Assembly (NCBI GenBank): GCA_014773175.1
Contig: VXCM01001510.1
Coordinates: forward strand, 89,477 to 153,476
Direction of reading: 5' to 3'
Source of the DNA: Lucifuga dentata
Lineage: Eukaryota > Chordata > Actinopteri > Ophidiiformes > Bythitidae
Length of the DNA stretch: 64,000 nt
Shown: one piece after another, positions 44,121 to 56,738 of the stretch
Numbering within the stretch: position 1 is the first letter of the stretch
Layout: each line of letters begins with the position of its first letter
Translations under genes and position numbers: made by a program
The notes under the pieces: model-generated
Told to the model about the DNA's origin: nothing
The model's database searches: none
The model's input: the letters and a program-made list of their open reading frames with translations, nothing else

Positions 44121-46077
44121 TGCTGTCTGAGGTTAAAGGCATGGAGATTGTCTTTCTTCTGTCAATCTTCCTTCTGATAAACTGACTCAAATTAGTAATC
44201 TGAGCCCTGAAATGATAAATTAATCATTTCTGATCTTTTACTAAATCCATGAAGTACAGCACAACTTTGAAAGTTGAGTTTTTATGAGCTGGACTCCACC
44301 TTGATAGATCTTGGTCTATCAGAAAGTCTTGCCTCAGGATCGGGGGATTTTTTTTGGGGGGGAGGGGGGGAACAAAGCTAAACCCTAAGGTGTCCAAGTA
44401 CCTCAAAATGTTCCTGCAGCCACAACATGTTACCTGCTTATCTGCCATCACACTCCTGTAAAATATGTCTGTCTCAACAATATAAGTGTCTTTCAGGATT
44501 TTTCACATTGACAGCTGCAGCAGGATGTCCCGCCTGGAGGACAAGGATGAGCCGGAGGACAGGCGGACCGTTTGTATCAATGTGTTGAGCTGAGTTCTTC
44601 CACTCACACACGCTTTCTGCTTCGCTAAACAAGAGACACGTCTGAGCCCGTTGTCATGGCAACAGGTCTCCCAGTCGGCTTCTTAACAGTCATTTTCAAT
44701 TGGCACATGCAACACGCACAAATACACACACGCACACAGATTTTCCAGCCTTAATATTTCAATGCAGTGCCATCAGTTTATTCTCATATGTATCCTGGTT
44801 TTTATTGTGAAATATCCATAGGAAGTGTTGAATACATCAAAGTAGAGTCAATTAGAATTAATTGAGCCACCGACTCAGAATAATATTTCTGCTAAAAAGA
44901 AAAAACTCAGTGCTGTTTTGATTTTATTAAACCTCTGGAATCTAAAGTTCAGTTCATGACATTTTAATCCTTTAAATTTTGGTTTGTGCAAATCCTTCAG
45001 CCAAGTTGTCAAATGTCTACCTTTATTTTAAAGAAAATTTGTCTTCCTTCTAATCTTTCAGAGTTAAATATCTAGAAAGAAATTTTAAAAAGTCAAAAAT
45101 GCATTTCTGATTTTACAAAGGTCTTGATTTTCTAATTTATTCTAAGACATTGTCAAAAGTAGGGGAAAACCTTCTAAAACGAATCCACCAATAAAACTCC
45201 CACATTGGAGAAATAAAATTGATTGATTCTTGATTGTTGTTTAAAGGTTTAGCAGAAAAACAGTTACACAAGCCAAACTTTTTGGTCCTCCGTAGTAAAG
45301 GATTTTTTTTTTTTTTTATTTTAATTTTTAGAGTGCCTTTTTTTTTTTTGGTAAAACATGAAAGACAAATTCAACAAAAAGTAAAATTGCACATAAATAA
45401 TGGCATTAGGAATTACAGTACAGGAACTGCTAACTTACTTTCCCCGGTCTTTATTTGTTTTGACATATTTGAGACCATTACTTCAATATTAACTTTTATT
45501 CCAGAATGTACAAACTCTGGCCAAGCATGTGATGTGATTTTCTTTGCATCAGTGTCAAATTTTGTCAGATTAATAACCTCATTGCTGTCCTGCTGCCTCC
45601 TCTGCAGTCCTAATCCTCTCCTCCTTTTGTGTCATCCATCCTCCTCTCCTCCTCTATCTCCTTGCCTCCCCCCATTGATTTAAACACATCTCCGTCTCCT
45701 CCACACGGATTAAAAGCCCTGAACCCTGATCTTGATGAAAACCAGAAGCAATCACTCACTCTTTAATTCAGATAAGGGGACAAAACAGTTGGCATGGCAA
45801 GGGAAAGGGGGGGNGGGGGGGGGGGTGACTTGTATACAGTCGCCATGGAAACCACATGAGAGGATAAAGGGCATTGGGGATAAGATAGTGCGTGTGCGTC
45901 TGAGGTTTCCTGTCAGAGTTTAACTCCATGCAGTCTGAGGTGATTTTTGTTACATGCACATTCTACCATAATCACAATATGAAACATTTAACTGGCTTTT
46001 ATGGTATAAAACTTAAAGTTTCTTTCTCCTAATGAATTAAATAAATCACTTTAAGGGGAATTTGAAGGCTGAATTTG

Positions 46078-46590
46078 TGACAGGTGGGGTATGGACCCAA
46101 ATGCAGCACACAGTACAACTTTGACAAGTTAAGTTCTTTAATGGAGTTCTCAGTCCAACACAGAAGCAGGCAGAACAACAGGCAGGACAAAGCGCCTACA
46201 CAGAAACTGACAGACGGGGAACCCAGTCGCAGGAACCAGAATCGGAGTCGGGGACAGAAGGCAGAGGTGGTTTCCAGGGAAAACGACAAGCAGGATTGTC
46301 CAAGACAGGCCGAGTCGGTAACAGAATGTCAGTCCACAAATAAACGCTCGAATGTCTCGCATTGGGGATGGCAAAGAACAATCTGGCAAAGGGTGAGTGT
46401 GAGACTGGGGCTTAAATCCATGCCTGATTGGTGCTAATTGGTGACAGCGTCCAAACCTGAAATGAATCAGGCTGATGAACGGAGGTGAGGAGCTGAAGAC
46501 CAGGCAGGCAGAAATGGCAGGTGAGTAGCTGAGGACCAGGCAGGCAGAAATGGCAGGTGAGTGGCTGACCAGACATGCAGAACTGTGACA
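46078..46590. mobile_element. Solo-LTR-like element with 7-bp flanking repeat
   Basis: 513 bases beginning TGACAGGTGGGGTATGGACC and ending AACTGTGACA (TG...CA ends), flanked on both sides by GAATTTG (46071-46077 and 46591-46597). Composition is GC-richer than the surroundings. A 36-base unit with CCAGGCAGGCAGAAATGGCA is tandemly repeated near the right end (46490-46560). Such sequences are common in teleosts; I take it for a solo LTR, though a 7-base duplication is longer than the usual 4-6. The open frames across it are not genes. Confidence 0.5.
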
Positions 46591-48587
46591 GAATTTGATC
46601 TTTAACAGGCCAAAGTGAACCTCTAAATCTTGCTTATGTGCATCAGTCCACTAGTAATGATTAACTTAACTTAAGGTTTCTCTAAGGTGGATTTTTTTGA
46701 GATGATACTACAAAAATGGTATTAGATTACAGCGTAGTGCATTTGTTTCTAGTAGAGGATTCTTCCTGTAAAAGGTCAGGATCTGAATTAGTAGCAGGTT
46801 TTGTTTCTACGTTTGGAGTGATTAATTAAAAAAAAAAAAAAGATCAGAGTGAGCTGTAAGGAAAGCTGTCAGAGCCGAGGATGATCCTCGCAGCATTTGA
46901 CCAGGACAGCAGCATAGTGTGTGGTGTGTGTGTGTGTGTATGTGAGAGATGAAACACACTTGCAGGTCTTTGTGTCTGTCTATTTGATACTGTAATCCCA
47001 CATGTTGAACAGGGACCAGAAAATGAAACCGGAATCGTAACTAATGGTGACGTACCCAATAAAATGGGTACGTTCCTGTTTTTATACCAAAGAAGTGCCA
47101 AAAGGTTTGGTACTGTGGCAGTGGAACAGGGCCTTTACAGCACCTAACAGGATCCTGGGGGCGGAGCTACTGGACTTAGCACTGATTGGTCACAAAAACC
47201 GCTGGCTAATGGCTATGACAGCCATTAGCCTACTTGTTTTTCCTGCAACGCATTAGAAGTAAGTACCAAGCCAACAAAGCCTAAATATGCAGTTCTAACC
47301 ATTCTTCATCGTCTTCTGCATCATAAATCATTGTCCTTGTCCATTATCTGCTGTCGTAGCCACGCTGTCCTTTTTATGGATTGCTCCATACAAGCCACAA
47401 AGTGTTAATTAACTAAATAGCTTATTAGGCAAAGAAATATAAGAAAACTCAGCATCTCGCTTTCCACCATGTTTGTTGCGTTGGACTACCTCGCCACGCT
47501 CCGTGATGACGTAGGTCATGTCATCGCATCATCATGGCTGAGTTCATTTCAGTGCTCTTTCTCCTGAAGTCAGTTGCAACACAAAACAAAACCAGAACTG
47601 GATCTAGATCTGGTTCCAGTTTGGTCTAGTTCTTGTTTGTAGTTTTTGTTCAGAGGCCTTTTCACAGCAGTACTCTGTGTTTTTATGGGACTGGAATTAT
47701 CGGATGTCGCGCATGTTCTTCTCTTTCTTATTTACCTTTCATGAACATCCAGTCAATTCCTCTGTTGTCCTGGAGACAAAGTTGACATCCATGCAGGACG
47801 TTCACGCTGAAGCCAGGATTGTACTTGACATGAACTTTTTATAGATGTTCACCTGATGGCTGCCACATGCATCCTGCATTCAGTCAAAATATCCTCATAA
47901 CATAACGCGACACATTCGCGATACCTGCAATACCTGCAAAAGTCATTGGGCAGTAAAGTCAAATGTTGTGAGATCAGCAGCTGAAAGGTTTGAGCAGATC
48001 GTCTTTCTGTTTCTTTTGACTTCGTAAACATCGGTAGTATCTGATCTCCTCGACTTTTGCATCTTTGTTTTGGTGCAAAAGGTGCTGATTTTCCCCTGTG
48101 TCCCCAAATCCCACAACATAATCCTTTTACTCAAGTAGGAGTAAGATTTTTGATGCTGCAACCAACTAGTATTTAGTATTGTAAGTTATGGTTACTGAAG
48201 TTTATGGTTGTTTGTTGGTTTTGTTTTTTGCTACTCGTTTCAGCACATTTCAGCCCATTAGAAGATTCCAGGGCTGCAGCTCTAATGGCTCAAAGCCATC
48301 TGATTAAAAAGGAAGAACACCCACTCTGCTCTTCCATCACTGAAGCTGCATATCCGCTGCTTCGGCCTGCAATTCAATTTGTCTGCAGGCTCTGACCACC
48401 ATTACTGCCTGAGGAACATTCATCAGGACAGATGAGCCGCCTTTAAACACGTGTAATATAAGAATGTCCTGCTCATTTTCGGCTCTCAGATGCTCTCTGG
48501 GATCTCACACTTCTTACAACAGTAACATGGCAAATACACTCGCCAAACATTAGCATGCATGTATGATGCATCAGAAACTTTTGCGAT

Positions 48588-49347
48588 TTAAAGGATCATA
48601 CTGCCAATCGTGCATGTTTGAGCCCAATATACAGTATATAACTTACATACATGTAATATTACCATTATTAATACTTTTTCTGGGGTGTATCCCAGAAAAT
48701 CTCCTGTATTTTCAAACCTCAATGCTGACAGGTAGGTGTATTATATTACTGACAACCATTTCCCCAAATATACTAACTTTAGCAGTATATTTTAGAGTTA
48801 TTTTCCTAATCCATTACAACAAACATGATGCCTATTAGCTTTTTTTTTTTGTTTGTTTNTTTTTTTTTTTTTTTTTTTTTGTCAGAGTAACTTTATTTAA
48901 CCAATCCAATATGGAGTTGCACCAAAGACAATATATGTCTCCGCCAGGAAATATAGAGAAGATATATTATAGATAGATTATTATAGATTATATTATAGAT
49001 TATATTATATTATATTATATTATATAATTATATATTATATTATATATAGATTATATTATAGATAGATTATTATAGAAGATATAATATAGAGAAGCTGGAT
49101 TTTACCGAGAAATTAAAATGACCGTCCCTTCTACAATCGTGCATAAGTGTTACAAGGCAAAACATTGAATTTTAAGTGGATGTATCACCTGAACATTTGA
49201 TTTTAGAAGATTAGGGGATTTGAAATACTAACAGGAAAACTAAAACACGGTTTTATGTTTTTGGAAATTGGTTGTCGGTAATGTAACATGTATGTGGGTT
49301 GTGTATATTGGGCTCAAACATGCACAATCACCGGTATGGTCCTTTAA
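48588..49347. mobile_element. TTAA-flanked MITE, copy 7
   Basis: Ends TTAA-AGGATCATACTGCC and GGTCCT-TTAA. Enlarged by an interruption (about 48655-48735), a T run with an N (48859) and an AT-only tandem array built on TATTATAGATTATAT (48959-49096). Confidence 0.8.
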
Positions 49348-49469
49348 CTTTGACTTTTTCAAGACTTTGTCTAGACTCACGGAATTCTAAAGATATAAAG
49401 ATGGTAAAGAACATACAGGGAGAACATGTATGTAGGAAGAACATTATGAAACTAATTGAAACTAATTGC

Positions 49470-50075
49470 ATCCACCAAAGGATTATGTTTTTACTGTTTG
49501 TCTATTTGTCTATTTGTTAGCAGGATATTAAAAAATAACAATAAATCTTCTTATCAGATTTGAGTGAAATTTAGCAACCACAGGCCAATGATGAACTAAT
49601 TAGTTTTTGGGTGCCAATCTTGAAATAATACTACCACCATGGGGTCTTATATAAAACAATGTAGTTTTTGGCGAAACATGAGGTTTAGAAGCTTTTTATT
49701 TTTCTGGATTCTTTGGTTTTAAAACTAATCTGTTAGTGGAGCCTCAGAGTTTTTCAAAACCACCAGGTTTTGTACAGCAGACATAAACTAGTTGAGTAGT
49801 TGTCAACATAAGTGTCTTCATACTTTATCAAAGCATCCCCAAATTTATCATGAAACATATCTGCATTTAGATTCAGGTTTTACTGTTAGGTTTTAGGGTT
49901 AGGGTTATAGGGTTAGGGTTATATTTGAGCCTAAAAATCATATTTAATTTTTTTTTTTTTTTTTANTTTTTTTTTTTTTTTTTAATTACAAACTGTTTTC
50001 CCACAAAAAAATAGGCTACAAATTTAGAGGATTTTGCAGCCTTGGTGGAGGAAAAAGCTCTCTGACTTTTATGTC
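49470..50075 (+). repeat. LINE-derived tail repeat, second copy
   Basis: CACCAAAGGATTATGTTTTT, GTCTATTTGTTAGCAGGATA, TCAGATTTGAGTGAAATTTA, ending GGATTTTGCAGCCTTGGTGG and AAAGCTCTCTGA. This is the word order of a common fish LINE tail ending GCCTTGGCGGAGGT. A T run with an N lies at 49950-49984, and telomere-like units sit inside. Confidence 0.5.
49886..49922. repeat. Short interstitial telomere-like repeat
   Basis: TTTTAGGGTTAGGG, TTATAGGGTTAGGGTTAT: about five TTAGGG-like units, some with one inserted or changed base, seen directly. Confidence 0.7.
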
Positions 50076-51130
50076 AACACTGTTACAGAAAGTTTGATAA
50101 AAGCTTACACTTTGATTTTTGCATGTGATTTGGGTTTATCTGTTCAGCGTGTGGTTTCAGCGTGTGAGCTGACAGTGGTTGGTCCACTAATGAGAGCACA
50201 AACATCTCTTGTGAAAGCCGATGAGAGGAAGAGGAGCATCTGGTCCTTCTTCAAAAGCATCTGAGTCAAAGACAGAAAAAAAAGACGAAAGCAGGAGGAC
50301 AAATCCTATTCCAGCTGCCAGAACCTGAACCTGCACTCTACTGGCTTCTACTGGGGTCATCTCCAGGTTACACACACTTTTTATTAATCTGCAAAATCAA
50401 GACAGATCTGAATCCTGTGTGACAAAGTCTGTTTCAACACCTCCTTTAGTGTGAAGAGTTCCAACGCTCCCATTTTGAAAGTAACAAATTCATCATGCAG
50501 TCTGCTGCGGGTTTGTTTCAGCTTCAACCCATTAATCAGAGGTCATATTCATCAAGTATCTTCTCATGTAGCTACATGTCCTCTTAAACAATACCTAACA
50601 TTTCTAATGTGTTAATTGAGTATGTGAGGAATACCACAAGAAACTGTGTGTACAAGTGTTTGTACAGTCACAGTTAAAACTAAGCCAGTCCTTTCAATTC
50701 AAAGTACCCAAGGCTCTGTGAGTTGGACAAGATGGAGAAACAAGGCCAAAGTGCAGTGATTATGTACTTGCTAACGTGATTGTGGTTTTGAACTAGTTTC
50801 ACCCGTTTGGCCCCTCAGCCTCTTCTTCCAACCTCTTCCCAAACTTCCTCAGATGATGACATTATACAAAATGCCTCCATCATCGTTGGCAGAAGTGTGT
50901 TGAATTGGAAAGGAGATGTTGGAGAATAAGAACTGCAACACTTCTAAAAGCCTCGGTTATACTTTGGCAGGGTGGCAGAGAAAATACCATGTGAAGCAGG
51001 AAGTAGTCAATGAAGTTGTCACAAAATGATCCCGCATATTTTTCTAAACTTTATGGCAAAAACTCATATCTTTGCCCAGTGAAGTTTTTATTTTGTTACA
51101 GGAGTTTTGGGCCAAGTGTTGATCCTTATA

Positions 51131-52115
51131 CTGGGTGCATTTCAAGTTCTTATTTGATCACTCCTCGGTCCTCGATCCTCACGTGACCCAGAAACCAATC
51201 TGGTCTGCCATCTTTAAGGACGTGCCAAAGCGCTTATTTCTGTTCTGAGGATGGAGGAGCGAGGATGGAGGAGGCTTCATCTGGGAGACATNAGCGCTTA
51301 TTTCTGTTCTGAGGATGGAGGAGCGAGGATGGAGGAGGCTTCATCTGGGAGACATGAGTGAGGAAACGCGAGAGGCTCCTACGTGGAAGTTTGTTACCTG
51401 ACAGACACGCCCCTTTACTGGAAGTCTGTTTCTGATTGGACAGATCCATTACAGCTGANTACCTGACAGACACGCCCCTTTACTGGAAGTCTGTTTCTGA
51501 TTGGACAGATCCATTACAGCTGATCCGCTACAGTGATATGCATCTTAATGTAACCCCACGAGTGTCATCAACCATGTGAACAGAAAAATAACAGCAACAT
51601 CTCAGGTGTACAATTACTCCAATTATTGATGTTTAAATTTGTCTGATTGATCATCTGACTAAAATGACTGGATGTGTGTTCATGCAGCTCTGAATGATAA
51701 AGAAAATAAAACAATAAAACGCTCTTATATCGCCAGATTATATGGTCAGATTGTTCTGGACGTTTGTCAAACTGTTCATGTTAATTGTTACAGTAATAAT
51801 CAGAGGAGAATNTTGTTCTGGACGTTTGTCAAACTGTTCATGTTAATTGTTACAGTAATAATCAGAGGAGAATATTTCGTTATTTTATTATCTTGTAGAA
51901 ACTAAAACACAGCAGCTCCAAGCTGATCAGCTGTGTGACAAGTTGCTTCAGATGATGCTTGAGGAGCAAGGATGTTTCATTTCTCTTAGATCGTCCTCAG
52001 CTCCTCTGTCCTCACTTCTTTTCCTCGCATCTTCAGTGGGTGAGACTAAGATGCAAGGCAAAGACACAGGTGAGGGAAACGTGGAAACGAAATAAGAACT
52101 TGGTATGCACCAAAT
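51131..52115. mobile_element. MITE with GGGTGCATTTCAAGTTCTTATTT ends (tentative)
   Basis: Left GGGTGCATTTCAAGTTCTTA and right (reverse complement) TGGTGCATACCAAGTTCTTA are inverted repeats with three mismatches in 20. The interior has GGATGGAGGAGCGAGGATGG and CTCCTCAAGC-like counterparts. Three Ns (51292, 51459, 51812) each carry duplicated flanks. No transposase. Confidence 0.5.
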
Positions 52116-52912
52116 GTCTCCAGGACAAGTCATAAACATGTTTGTATGGACGCATCAGCTTAGCAAGTCTACCCTCCAACTCCTCCATTTTGAACAGTGC
52201 GCCATTCACGCCAAGTCACAAAATCTAGGAGGTGCGCGACCACGCAACACGACAACACAGAGGCCCAGAGAACCATGGTGCCCTGGTGACAACGTGAAGT
52301 ATAAACCAAGCTTGAGTTTGAGCTTTGTATAATGGGCTTGCTACTTATCAATCAGCCCTTTATACATTGTACTGTTTAAGCAGCAAACATAAACATGAAT
52401 CATTTTCATCTGTTTCAGCTAACAAGAGATGATGTCACTTTTCTGGAGGGGAATCGCTTCAGATGAAGGATCACAGGCTCTGTTTTCCAGAGTTCCTAAA
52501 GTCGACATTTTGATAAGTAGACTAAAATAACAGGCTTATTTTATGAGCTTATTTCATGATAAGTGTGAAATATGAGTCTAACTAGTAAAACAAAACGCAA
52601 AGGTAAAAGGAAACTGACAATAAACTGACAGGTGAGTTTGATGTTCAGGTTCAGCTCTGCTGTCCGACCTTATCACAGCAGCTCATTCATCCCTGCTCTG
52701 TAATTATCATCACACTCTACATACAGAAAAAAAAAAAAAGAATTTTCCATCCTGCAGCACATTTTTTCTTTTTCATTGATGCAATACATGGTATTTAATA
52801 GTGAATCATTCATATGTAGAAGCTCGTCTAATTGTTCCTCCCCCACACAACTTCTCTTTTTCAGCTCGCCACAAAAGCCGGTGAAAACCTCCATAGACGC
52901 CTGATTGTTCTC

Positions 52913-52950
52913 CTTCTCCTCCTCCTCCTCCTCCTCCTCCTCCTCCTCCT
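52913..52950. repeat. (TCC)n microsatellite
   Basis: About 12 TCC units, seen directly. Confidence 0.9.
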
Positions 52951-53307
52951 CACATTTTTTGTAAAGAAATAAGAAATGTTTGCTGGGCTTTCGAAATTAC
53001 GTTCATTTCTTTCATCTTAACAAAAAATGCTATTTTTGGCTCACTTTAAGGTTTATGTTTCTCAGATTTCTTCTGTCTAAAGCTTCAAAACAACTCATTT
53101 TCTGAAAATTCATGTGCACAGTTTTCCTAGTCTCCTCTTAGTTCTGAGTTAAATTAATCTGAAAGTGCCTCATGAGTCACTCAAATTATAGCTGTAGTGG
53201 GGATAAAAACATGTCCATGTCCCCGATGGAAACGTTGCCCTTGTTATACAGAATTGGTTGTATTTTCTCAGAAACTGAGGAAAATCTTTTGAGGACAAAT
53301 GGACACA

Positions 53308-53340
<33 letters not shown>
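53308..53340. repeat. (CA)n microsatellite near exon 2 donor
   Basis: About 16 CA units about 40 bases beyond the donor of exon 2. Confidence 0.9.
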
Positions 53341-53342
<2 letters not shown>

Positions 53343-53381
53343 TGTACAGCATGTCTGACACCCTGCAGACAGTAAACTGAC

Positions 53382-53714
53382 CTGGCAGGCATTATAGAGC
53401 AGCTGGTGCTCAAACTTCTTGATGCCCAGGATCTGCTGGAACATCTCGTACAGCTGGTCCTTGCTGAGGATCAGCTCTGACGCAGCACTGGCGGTCATCC
53501 TCTGCTGGTGCTTCCTGAGATCCTCCTCTCCGCGGTAGATGGTGTCAAATTTGGCTATCCAGGAGCTCAGCACCGTCTCTTTGCTCAGGCCGTCGATCTC
53601 TGGCAGACTGCGAACTCGCTTCTCGATGTGCTTCTTGAAAACCTCTCGGGAATCGCTGGCTGAGCAGCCGCCGCTCTGAACCATCCTGCACACGCGGTCG
53701 CTCTTCAGGAAGAC
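53382..53714 (-). CDS. cadps: CADPS exon 2 of window (N-terminal region, largest exon)
   Basis: 333 bases encode 111 residues from [12 protein letters not shown] to HQLLYNACQ, phase 0 at both ends, with a CAG acceptor and a GTCAG donor. Landmarks are [19 protein letters not shown], the [16 protein letters not shown] stretch, [19 protein letters not shown] and [17 protein letters not shown], all hallmarks of the CAPS family upstream of the C2 domain. A methionine inside the exon could be mistaken for a start, but the reading frame continues upstream to the acceptor and joins exon 1. A CA repeat (53308-53340) sits about 40 bases beyond the donor, and reading through the donor produces a spurious CVCVCV tail. 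Paralogue hints: [12 protein letters not shown] and the nearby residues look like CADPS rather than CADPS2. Confidence 0.96.
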
Positions 53715-54988
53715 CTGAGGTGAACGTATCGATTAGCAAAGATTTCTGATTGGTTTTTATAACAGATAACAGTACTGCATGGGTCATTCCTATGTTCCCA
53801 GGGTCCTATGTTCCCCAGCTCTATATAGTACAATAGAGCACATGATGTGTTAGGGTTCTGGTAACCTTAGGACCCTGGGAACATAGATATGTCCCTACTG
53901 CAAAAGGAGGACTGAGACTAGTAAGTAAAATTTATTTATATAGCACCTTTCAAGAACAAAAGTCACGAAGTGCTTCACATTAAAATAAACTCCAAAATAC
54001 AGACAGTAAATATATACAACAAAGGAAGTGTTGCAACTTTGAAAAAGGGGTGTTGAGCTGCTTTTAAAATGTGTCCAATGAGTCTAAGATCTTAAAGTGA
54101 AAGAGTTCTAAAGTTTAGGGGACAAAACTTCAAAACTCTGTCGCCTTTAGTTTTGAGCCGAGAACGAGGAAGAGCCAGCAAGCCCTGATCAGAGGGCCTG
54201 ACTACTAATTGATTTACCTATAATTATTGAGACAGTCACAAGATTAACTGTCTTACTCATCATGTCAGAACTGATCATCATTTGCATTTTAGACTGATGA
54301 TTACAATTTGAGTGACAGAAATAAGTTGCTGCTTTGTCAACAATGAATCGAAGCAAAACGTCTGTCCACTGGCTCTGTGTATTTCCTACAAATGCTAGTT
54401 TCTCACTGACCCTTTGAACTATCCACCTGAAGAAGTGTGTTGAGTTGGCAGGGGATTATGTTGAGAAATAACTTCAAACCTGGCAAATATTTCTACGTTT
54501 GGCTCAAAACTTATCAATCAATCCTTGTAAAACTGTGTACGAAAAGTTTGTGTCAGAGGTGTTTTTGGAGGATTTTTCTGACTCCTCTGTCTACAGATCA
54601 TACTTTATTTCCCTGGGATATTCTGGATGGATCAAAGTGGCTGAAGGTTTTGGGCAGTTTGGGAAGACGTTATTATGAAGACCGCCCCGAGGAGCCCTGC
54701 AGCCCCGTACCGCATCATTTATCCTGCCTAACAAGACAACTTATCCCCGCCGAGCTTCAAGATACTTTTAGCTCCATTATTAGTTTTGCTGCTAGGACAG
54801 ATTCTTTTTACACCAGAGGAGGATCAGTGCGGGGAATCTTTCATGCAAAGAACAGTTATTACTGTAACATTTGTTGAATGTCATTCCCTTGTCTCTCTTT
54901 GTGTGAACAAATATGGAGCCACCCAAATTGAATTGACATCAAGCATGTCAGGGATGGACAAACACTAATTATGGACCCTCAGACTGAC
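53715..54988. other. Intron between exons 2 and 1
   Basis: 53930-54190 carries a LINE-type tail on the minus strand (GAAAGGTGCTATATAAATAA). 54395-54520 contains a mariner-like end (CAAAACTTATCAATCAATCC). The open frame at 54437-54877 is not recognised and is probably chance. Confidence 0.5.
53930..54190 (-). repeat. LINE tail (GAAAGGTGCTATATAAATAAA type)
   Basis: On the minus strand AGTGCTTCGTGACTTTTGTT, CTTGAAAGGTGCTATATAAA, the same tail as at 63540-63612 on the plus strand. Confidence 0.5.
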
Positions 54989-55102
54989 CTCATAGTAGCT
55001 CTGGACAGCGTTGATGAAAGCCTCATCAGCCACGATTTGAGTGTCTCCATTGAGGAAGGCCTGGAAACGCTCTTTAACTGTCTGCAGCTGCTGCTTACTG
55101 AT
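54989..55102 (-). CDS. cadps: CADPS exon 1 of window (N-terminal helical region)
   Basis: This exon encodes 38 residues starting [13 protein letters not shown] and ending [17 protein letters not shown] proteins are cytosolic peripheral membrane proteins that prime dense-core vesicles for calcium-triggered exocytosis; this segment lies N-terminal to the C2 domain. On the minus strand a CAG acceptor precedes ATC (I) and a GTCAG donor follows GAG (E), so both junctions are phase 0. It joins exon 2 to give the conserved QSYYEVFLKSDR. The matching residues are almost identical to vertebrate CADPS as I remember it. The preceding exon, which should carry the acidic and low-complexity N-terminus, is not seen between here and 64000, so the gene enters the window from beyond the right edge. 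Confidence 0.93.
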
Positions 55103-56135
55103 CTGAGGAGAGACAGATATAAGAGGCAATCAAGTTATTATTACCAGTGAAAACTAAAACTGAAACTATCCATACATCCATTTTTCACTGCATTTCTGGG
55201 TTCAGGTCATGATTTGTTAAACAAAGCAGCCCAGATGTCATTTTCCCTGGACATCCAGCATCCACATCACTGGACCAATCCACCGTGGATCACATTCACC
55301 ATCCTGTCCTCACTCATGAACAAGGTACTTGAACTTGAACTCCTTCACTTGGAGCAAAACTGAAACTAAACTAACACAAACATGTTAAAAAACAAATTCC
55401 AAACTAAAGCTGAAATTAGATTAAAGTCAGATTCAAATCAAACTGAATCAACATTTATAACTTTTTTTTTTCATTAGGCTTAAATATTTACTTCATTCAC
55501 TTCGCTATCCAACCATTTGTAACTTATTCAGTAGACATTAAAGGCTGATTGTACAAAGATCAGGATTCTGCAAACTTTTCACTTCTTTGAAAGTTGAAAG
55601 AGGAAGGAAAGCAGATGAGAACAAGGAAATAAGGAAAGGAGAGAAGAGAAGAAAAAGGAACAGTTGACTCAGCAATTAAAATAAACAAATAGACTATATA
55701 GATTATATACTGTAATTTACTGAATAATATATTATTATTCATCTCATCAACTTCTCATCTTTGTACACACAGTACTATAAAATGATCAATAAGAGTCCCT
55801 CCCTCTGTTAGAAGGCTCCTCACCCATTGGCCCTGGTTGCTGTTACCATGGCCACCGTGGCTAAGGATGCAGCATGAGATTACAGCTTCCTTAATAGGGT
55901 CAAAAGTTACAGATCAGATAAGCTACAGATGGAAACATGTACAGCAGGTCAGGAGACTGTTGACAAAGTATTAAAAATGAAGTATTACAGTTATTTACTT
56001 GAAGTTTCCGTCTGGGGATTTCTCTGGAGAAATCTTTGCTGCTATCTGTAAATTCATAACAGAATGCAAATCAGCCAGTCACTGTAGCTGATGTTAGCTC
56101 GTATCATTAGTTTGTCTGCTAGTTAGCAAAACTAC

Positions 56136-56738
56136 TTAAAGGACCATACCACCCATTTTGCTTGTTTTGAGCATAATATATTCAATTTTCATACGTTACA
56201 TTACTGACAATCATTTCCAAAAGGATAAAATCATATTTCAGCTTTACTGATATTTTGCAAAATCTCTTAACCTTTCAAAATCAAATATTCAAGCGATACA
56301 CCCACCTTAAAAATCAGTGTTTCTCCTGCTAATAGTTACACAGCCTTATGAAGTCACAGTCGTTTAAATTTTTCCATAAACACAGGTCTTCTTTTGGGAC
56401 TATATTCCCTGGTGGAGACATACATTCACTCCACGCTTTTTATTGCACTTAAACGCTAAAATTACATACCTTCTAAAAAACCAAAAAACAAAACTTGAAT
56501 ACACGTCTTGTTCGTGATGATGGATTACCTATCCCAAGAACATTTCAAGTATCAACAAGTTGATTTTAATAGCATACCAGAATGAACTGAAATCAATGGT
56601 GGTCTGGAAGGTAGGAAAAACATTTTTACTTCACCGTTCCAGTAGTATGCTTTGGGAAATGATTGTCAGTAACCTTACATGTATGAAAACTGAATATATT
56701 AGGCTCAAACATGCAAAATGGGTGCTATGGTCCTTTAA
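56136..56738. mobile_element. TTAA-flanked MITE, copy 8 (best preserved)
   Basis: 603 bp, no N. Ends TTAA-AGGACCATACCACCC and GGTCCT-TTAA. Inverted terminal arms of about 80 bases. Internal blocks in order: AGGATAAAATCATATTTCAG, GTCTTCTTTTGGGACTATAT, GGATTACCTATCCCAAGAAC, AAGTTGATTTTAATAGCATA, GGTCTGGAAGGTAGGAAAAA. Confidence 0.9.

Larger units (their letters stand above)
41109..53381. other. Largest intron, between exons 3 and 2
   Basis: Contains the retroposon tail at 42165-42357, nested repeats at 42770-43785, CT/CA arrays (43861-43911, 44011-44117), a solo-LTR-like element (46078-46590), TTAA MITE copy 7 (48588-49347), a LINE-tail-like copy (49470-50075), telomere-like repeats (about 49886-49922), a MITE (51131-52115) and a TCC array (52913-52950). 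Stretches 44150-46070 and 46600-48580 show no gene; 47040-47250 (a GTACC-rich segment) may be another MITE. Confidence 0.5.

Noticed and set aside
45234..45683. 149-codon plus-strand open frame
   Set aside because: Low-complexity T- and C-rich sequence with no recognisable domain; likely chance.
46084..46437. 117-codon open frame in the solo-LTR-like element
   Set aside because: Lies wholly in the repeat and is composition-driven (Q, R, N-rich); no retroviral-type motif.
53172..53375. Plus-strand open frame near exon 2
   Set aside because: Runs through the CA repeat, ends just short of exon 2 and has no similarity to anything known.
54437..54877. 146-codon plus-strand open frame in the intron between exons 2 and 1
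   Set aside because: Overlaps a mariner-like remnant at its start; the rest is not recognised and has no splice or promoter support.
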